From positions 298,000-342,391 of the forward strand of contig PMUP01000097.1 of assembly GCA_003166865.1 (NCBI GenBank): 44,392 nt of DNA, given 5' to 3'. Shown here in pieces: positions 40,528 to 44,392 of this stretch. How positions within the stretch are numbered: the first letter of the stretch is position 1; every line of letters begins with the position of its first letter. The position numbers and the translations under genes were made by a program. The DNA is from Bryobacterales bacterium (GTDB lineage: Bacteria > Acidobacteriota > Terriglobia > Bryobacterales > Bryobacteraceae). The notes under the pieces are model-generated. The model did no database searches, was not told the DNA's origin, and saw only the letters and a program-made list of their open reading frames with translations.

Positions 40528-42027
40528 TCAGCGTGGAATTTGGCCCGGCCGTTCAAACAGCTCCACCACCACGTCGCCGAACAGTCCCAAGCGTTCCCGG
40601 CGCCACGCCGAAAACTCCGGCCGCACCGAAAACCAGTTGCGCCAATAGCGAACACTGCCGGAGCCTCCATAGATGAGGAAGCGTCCCGAGGCGGGAATCG
40701 GGCCCTCAGCCAAGCTGGTTACGTAGCGCTCGGCTTCCGGAGAGTCATCGAAAGGGAGCAAATACGGCTTGCCGCGGAATGGGTAAACGGGCAGATGGCA
40801 GTAGAGGAAACCAGGGAGTGCATAGGCCGGCTGCCAGACGGGCGGGCGGGCTTCAATGAACGGGCTGGGGCAGAGGACAGGTGTGTCGGGATTGCCGGCG
40901 GCCCATTGATCGACGGTCCGAGCAGCCAAGCGCCAATCCGAGCCGTGATGCATCGGCCAGAGGTGGAGCCATTGGCCCAGCAGCAGGAGAACTCCGGCTG
41001 CTAACGCGAGCGTCACCTGCTTCCAGTGGGCAGGCGGAATGAAATACGCGGCGGCCAAAGTAGCAGCGAGAGCGGCCCCGGGCAGTCCGATGTAAAGATA
41101 GCGCGCAACGAACATGCTATTGCCGGTCACCAGGGAGACAGCGAACAATGAGAGCGGTTGGATGAGCCACCAGGCGGCGATGAGCAGGACGGAAGTACTG
41201 GCGGAGAACGCGTGGGCGCGCGGCCATCGGAACAGGCGGCTCAGAACAAAAGCGCCACCGCCGCAGATCAAGATCAGACCGAATTTAAGCGAGATGCGCA
41301 GGTCGCGGAAGGTGGGGAGCGCGACAATGACGTGTCCCGTGGCTTGGCGAAAGAGATTCAACGCGTCGAGGAACACCGGGATCAGGGCAAAGCCGAGCAG
41401 CGCGAACATCACGAGTGTGGGAAACCAGCCGTTGCGTGTTTCGTGCCGCAATAAGCGCATGAGCGCGTACAGCGCTAGCACGATATAGAACGGCCAAAAC
41501 AGCAGGTGTGTGCGCCACAGCAGGGCCGCGCAGACCACGAACAGCGCCGCATCCCACCAGCGGTCCGAATCCAGCCAGCGGATCAGGAACAACAGGCTGG
41601 CCGCCGCAAGGCATGTGCCCAGCGCGTAGGGACGGGCATCGGCCGCCTGGTCGTTGAACCCGCGCATGGATAGGCAAGCGAAGACCGCAAACCACGCCGC
41701 TTCCGGAGCGACCAGCCGGGCGGTGAGACGGGCGATGAAGAACAGGGCGATGCCCATCAACAAGACCGAAGGCAGCCGGTAAGAAATTTCAGAGAAACCA
41801 AGCAGCGATTCGGCGGCTTGGGGCAGGCGGTAGTAGATGGAATCCGGCACCTGCGGTGCGACGGCGAAAGACGGATCATTGGGCCCGTGATGCACTACAA
41901 AGACAGTGGCCATTTCGTCGACCCAGAAACTGGAAGGCAGCGGCATCAGCCACAGCCTCGCGATGCAGGCGGCGAGCAGCAGCCCGAGAAGCAGGTTGAG
42001 AATCCGTTCGCGCTGCACTTTCTCCAA
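40528..42027 (-). CDS. GT-C-like membrane glycosyltransferase (1)
   Basis: 499 aa, about 11 membrane helices. The first loop after helix one has SSFWVDEMATVFVVHH, the WxDE-type acidic motif of GT39/PMT-type enzymes, and helix-loop patterns such as LLFLIRWLDSDRWWD match. The C-terminal part is soluble and periplasmic. It may glycosylate lipids or proteins on the outer face; donor unknown. It follows a similar protein gene 27 bases upstream, and the two look like diverged paralogues. Confidence 0.8.
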   Translation of the reverse strand: MEKVQRERILNLLLGLLLAACIARLWLMPLPSSFWVDEMATVFVVHHGPNDPSFAVAPQVPDSIYYRLPQAAESLLGFSEISYRLPSVLLMGIALFFIARLTARLVAPEAAWFAVFACLSMRGFNDQAADARPYALGTCLAAASLLFLIRWLDSDRWWDAALFVVCAALLWRTHLLFWPFYIVLALYALMRLLRHETRNGWFPTLVMFALLGFALIPVFLDALNLFRQATGHVIVALPTFRDLRISLKFGLILICGGGAFVLSRLFRWPRAHAFSASTSVLLIAAWWLIQPLSLFAVSLVTGNSMFVARYLYIGLPGAALAATLAAAYFIPPAHWKQVTLALAAGVLLLLGQWLHLWPMHHGSDWRLAARTVDQWAAGNPDTPVLCPSPFIEARPPVWQPAYALPGFLYCHLPVYPFRGKPYLLPFDDSPEAERYVTSLAEGPIPASGRFLIYGGSGSVRYWRNWFSVRPEFSAWRRERLGLFGDVVVELFERPGQIPR

Positions 42028-42054
42028 GCTTACATGGTGCTTTCAGACGGCGTG

Positions 42055-43362
42055 TTATGGCGAATGTTGGAAAAACAAAATAGCGGATCTACCAACCGCG
42101 GTTTCACGCTGTTCTGTATAGCCTTCTGCAATCAGCGCAGCAATGGCGGACTCACGCTGCTGGTTTGTCGTGGCCGGTGTGATCGCCAGCACCATTCGCG
42201 GAGCACTGCAGCGCGCGTGTTCGAGCTCTGGGCGAAAGAATTCGTAGAGTCGAGCGTGCTCGGACGGAGCCACAATTAAGCAGGCGCCGCGTTGCACCTG
42301 ATCGGAGATGAAGGTAGCAGCGGCCTGCCAGTTCTCGCGCGGCGCGGTGAAATACCGGACGCTTTGGCGGACACAGACGATGCCCAGCAACGCGTAGAGG
42401 ACGACTGCGGTTCGCATGTGCCGCTCAATCGCCATCGCGGCCAGCATGGCTGCGGCGGGCAGTATCCAGATGAACTGGCGGGCAGCGACAAAGTAACCGG
42501 CCAGAGCGTCGGCCGCGAAAACGCACACCACAGGAACAACGAGCAGGAAGAGTAGAAGGTGCTGGGCGCGCGTAAGAGGGTATCGTCTCGCGACGGCGAT
42601 TGCGCACAGGACCAGCAGTAGAGCCGATCCCCAGTAGCCCGCGCCCGCCACTTCGCGAAACAGCATGAGCAAAGTCTTGGCCGAGAAGGAAAAGTGAAAG
42701 CCCTCGCGCGCGATGCCAGCGGCCCATGCTCCTCTCGACCACAAGTACCACGGCAAGAACGCCAAAATTGCAAGTGCGAATGCCACGCCGCCGCGCAGTG
42801 CGGCTCTGAACTCACGGTGGACCGCGGACCACAGCAGATGTGCAAGCCCCACCGAGGCCGAGTACGGCTGGGTGTAGATGGCGAGCGTGAGAGCCAGCCA
42901 GTACCCGGCCGCGAGCACGGCCGTGGGCCGTTTCGCGAGAGCAACGTAAATGAGTGTTGAGAGCACGGAAAAGAATAACGCCTGGGAATAGACGCGGGAC
43001 TCGGTCGCATAGCGGAGACTCTCCGGGAAGACGGCGAAAAGTGCGGCGGCAAGCCAGTAGTATCGGACGCCGACTTCGGCCGCGAGAAGAGCGACAGCGA
43101 GGACCGTGGCGATGCCAAAGAGAGCCGCGGGCAGGCGGGCTTTTCGGATGCTGTATCCCGTGAGCCCGAGAGCATAGTGCTGCACCAGATACCCCAGCGG
43201 GGCCGCACCGGAGTTGCGGGGCAGGCGAGCGATCATCTGCGTGGTCGAGGGGTCGCGGGTCTCGATAAGCTGCAGTGTTTCATCGAGCCACAGGGGGAGT
43301 GCACCGAGGAGAGCGATAGTCGCCAGCGCAAACAGCGCGGTGGCTAAAAGAGCGGCGCGCAT
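42055..43362 (-). CDS. GT-C-like membrane glycosyltransferase (2)
   Basis: 435 aa. The N-terminal loop LPLWLDETLQLIETRDPSTTQM carries the LDE motif in the same place as its neighbour, then LARYG-like helices with SIRKARLPAALFG and many hydrophobic segments, and a late soluble part. Similar order to the downstream 499-aa protein. It starts 27 bases upstream of it in an apparent operon on the minus strand. The role is inferred from family. Confidence 0.78.
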   Translation of the reverse strand: MRAALLATALFALATIALLGALPLWLDETLQLIETRDPSTTQMIARLPRNSGAAPLGYLVQHYALGLTGYSIRKARLPAALFGIATVLAVALLAAEVGVRYYWLAAALFAVFPESLRYATESRVYSQALFFSVLSTLIYVALAKRPTAVLAAGYWLALTLAIYTQPYSASVGLAHLLWSAVHREFRAALRGGVAFALAILAFLPWYLWSRGAWAAGIAREGFHFSFSAKTLLMLFREVAGAGYWGSALLLVLCAIAVARRYPLTRAQHLLLFLLVVPVVCVFAADALAGYFVAARQFIWILPAAAMLAAMAIERHMRTAVVLYALLGIVCVRQSVRYFTAPRENWQAAATFISDQVQRGACLIVAPSEHARLYEFFRPELEHARCSAPRMVLAITPATTNQQRESAIAALIAEGYTEQRETAVGRSAILFFQHSP

Positions 43363-43400
43363 TGGGTTATTTTCCGGGTTCTACGCGGTGTGCGCCACAA

Positions 43401-43409
43401 TGTTACAAT
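43401..43409 (+). promoter_or_regulatory. Extended -10 promoter candidate
   Basis: TGTTACAAT contains TGn followed by TACAAT, an extended -10, about 28 bases before the ATG at 43438. No good -35 is seen. Confidence 0.4.
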
Positions 43410-43437
43410 AATACTGAGGCAGCAGCAAATTCCCCTT

Positions 43438-43677
43438 ATGGCATTCAAACCAGCTTTTGCGCAAGGCGCGCAGATTGAGCACTCCAAGTACGGTCTGGGT
43501 TCGGTGACTTCCTGCACGGAAGAGTACATCGTGATCAAATTCGACGATCACGGGGAAAAGAAGTTCGTGCTTGCCATCGCGTTGGCGGCGTTGAAGAAGA
43601 GCGATCGCCAGCCGCCGGTGGAAAAGCGCCGGGCCGCCCGCAAGAAAGCCACCCCCGCGGCAGCAGCCGCGAAGTAG
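43438..43677 (+). CDS. Small UvrD-tail-like protein with Ala/Lys-rich end
   Basis: 79 aa. Residues 10-45 (EHSKYGLGSVTSCTEEYIVIKFDDHGEKKF in pieces) match the C-terminal Tudor-like module found in UvrD/PcrA and in DUF3553: HxKYGxGxV then VxFxxxGxKxF. The tail AARKKATPAAAAAK is basic and low complexity. In UvrD the module binds RNA polymerase; a free-standing version may do likewise. An upstream start at 43390 would add 16 unlikely residues. Divergent from the GT-C pair. Confidence 0.78.
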   Translation: MAFKPAFAQGAQIEHSKYGLGSVTSCTEEYIVIKFDDHGEKKFVLAIALAALKKSDRQPPVEKRRAARKKATPAAAAAK

Positions 43678-43679
43678 CT

Positions 43680-43726
43680 AACTCAAGCGGAATACAGGTT
43701 TTTGGCCCGTATCCCGCACGTGAGTT
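43680..43726 (+). terminator. Bidirectional hairpin between converging genes
   Basis: Arms 43680-43695 (AACTCA-A-GCGGAATAC) and 43709-43726 (GTATCCCGC-ACG-TGAGTT) pair with one wobble and a small internal loop; the loop contains TTTTT. It lies between the small plus-strand gene and pnp, which converge, so it probably ends transcription from both sides. No long T tract follows the stem. Confidence 0.55.
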
Positions 43727-43732
43727 GACCGC

Positions 43733-44392
43733 CTAGGCCGTCGGGGTCTTGATTTTGTCGCGCTGCTCGCGCAGCACGGCCTTCCGGCTCAATTTGATCT
43801 TGTTCCCCTCCAGCGCCAGAACCTTCACCAGGATCTGATCGCCCTCCTTGAGCTCGTCGCGCACGGCTTTGATCCGGTTTTCCGAGATCTCGCTGATGTG
43901 CAACAGGCCGTCAGTGCCGGGGAAGATTTCGACGAACGCGCCGAACTCGGCCAGCCGAACCACTTTTCCCAGATAGGTCTTGCCAACTTCAGCAACGGCG
44001 CAGATATCGGTAACGCGCTGGATCGCCAGCTTCGCCGATTCGCCGTTGGACGCGAAAATTTTCACCGAGCCATCGTCTTCGACATCGATCTTGACGCCGG
44101 TTTCTTCAACGATGCTGCGGATCATCTTGCCGCCCGGCCCGATGAGATCGCGGATCTTGTCGGTCGGAATCTGGAGCGTGTAAATGCGCGGCGCATATTG
44201 CGACATTTCGCTGCGCGGCGCGGCGATCACGGCCACCATCTTGTCCAAGATGAACAGCCGGGCGCCCTTGGCTTGTGCCAGAGCCTCCTGCATGATCTTG
44301 GTGGTGACGTTGGGGACCTTGATGTCCATCTGCAGGCCGGTGATGCCCTGGCGCGATCCGGCGACTTTGAAATCCATGTCGCCGTAGTGGTC
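43733..44392 (-). CDS. pnp: Polyribonucleotide nucleotidyltransferase, C-terminal part
   Basis: The gene continues past the right edge; the visible 219 residues are the end of PNPase. The second RNase PH core ends at DHYGDMDFKVAGSRQG. The KH domain follows (IPTDKIRDLIGPGGKMIRSIVEETGVKI in pieces, with the GxxG loop GPGG), then an S1 domain (VGKTYLGKVVRLAEFGAFVEIFPGTDGLLHISEIS in pieces). The tail ends soon after S1, so there is no long extension. It degrades RNA phosphorolytically. Confidence 0.96.
   Translation of the reverse strand, partial: DHYGDMDFKVAGSRQGITGLQMDIKVPNVTTKIMQEALAQAKGARLFILDKMVAVIAAPRSEMSQYAPRIYTLQIPTDKIRDLIGPGGKMIRSIVEETGVKIDVEDDGSVKIFASNGESAKLAIQRVTDICAVAEVGKTYLGKVVRLAEFGAFVEIFPGTDGLLHISEISENRIKAVRDELKEGDQILVKVLALEGNKIKLSRKAVLREQRDKIKTPTA

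Overview
The window is a GC-rich, gene-dense bacterial chromosome segment that most resembles the Acidobacteriota, probably the Bryobacterales/Solibacter branch. This is inferred from family content: a large carboxypeptidase-regulatory/TonB-dependent (Oar-like) receptor, a VWFA-related protein of the type common in acidobacteria, a secreted DinB-like protein, many Sec-signal proteins with AQ or AD cleavage sites, and frequent GTG/TTG starts. I saw no rRNA, tRNA, CRISPR array or transposase. Layout: 111-5490 has an exported M28 peptidase, a secreted DinB protein, an unknown exported protein and a lactonase-type metallo-beta-lactamase-fold enzyme, with two decayed toxin-antitoxin loci between them (2050-2717 and 5073-5490). 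5565-7108 is a tatA-tatC pair. 7168-13307 holds a small coiled-coil protein, a methyltransferase, a PilZ protein, an MrfA-like helicase, a DUF3052-like protein, a VOC protein, and a VOC-SpoIIE phosphatase fusion. 13323-15103 is a patch of small accessory genes (41-aa protein, DUF4160/DUF2442 pair, Schlafen/AlbA_2 protein). 15233-20694 is a cassette island bounded by two direct repeats of about 0.47 kb. Each repeat carries the upstream region and first ~285 bases of a sodium:solute symporter gene. Inside lie an intact three-gene unit (membrane GT-C-like protein, DPM1/GtrB-like glycosyltransferase, methyltransferase) and the relic of an earlier unit that kept only a different methyltransferase. 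The complete symporter follows. 22188-30105 has an exported unknown protein, a TetR-GyrI fusion regulator with a paired operator, the TonB receptor, a strong terminator, comM/yifB and a small outer-membrane barrel. 30124-39374 is mostly housekeeping and stress genes in tightly overlapping runs: VWA protein (minus strand), SMP-30 lactonase, NUDIX, mutS2, Uma2, M50 protease, M23 peptidase, HDAC-family deacetylase, SSAT-like acetyltransferase. 39336-44392 is mainly on the minus strand: CDP-alcohol phosphatidyltransferase, greA, two GT-C-like membrane proteins, a small plus-strand UvrD-tail-like protein, and the 3' end of pnp. Working together: the island unit looks like a polyprenyl-phosphate-sugar pathway in which the glycosyltransferase charges the lipid carrier, the membrane protein may transfer the sugar on the outer face, and the methyltransferase may modify the product. 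TatA/TatC would serve the export load. The TetR-GyrI protein probably represses itself and may control the receptor. The deacetylase and acetyltransferase look like a coupled eraser/writer pair. The features most worth a second look are the nested direct-repeat cassette island, the VOC-PP2C fusion, the TetR-GyrI fusion with its operator, and the deacetylase/acetyltransferase pair. All names rest on motif recognition by eye; no database search was run.
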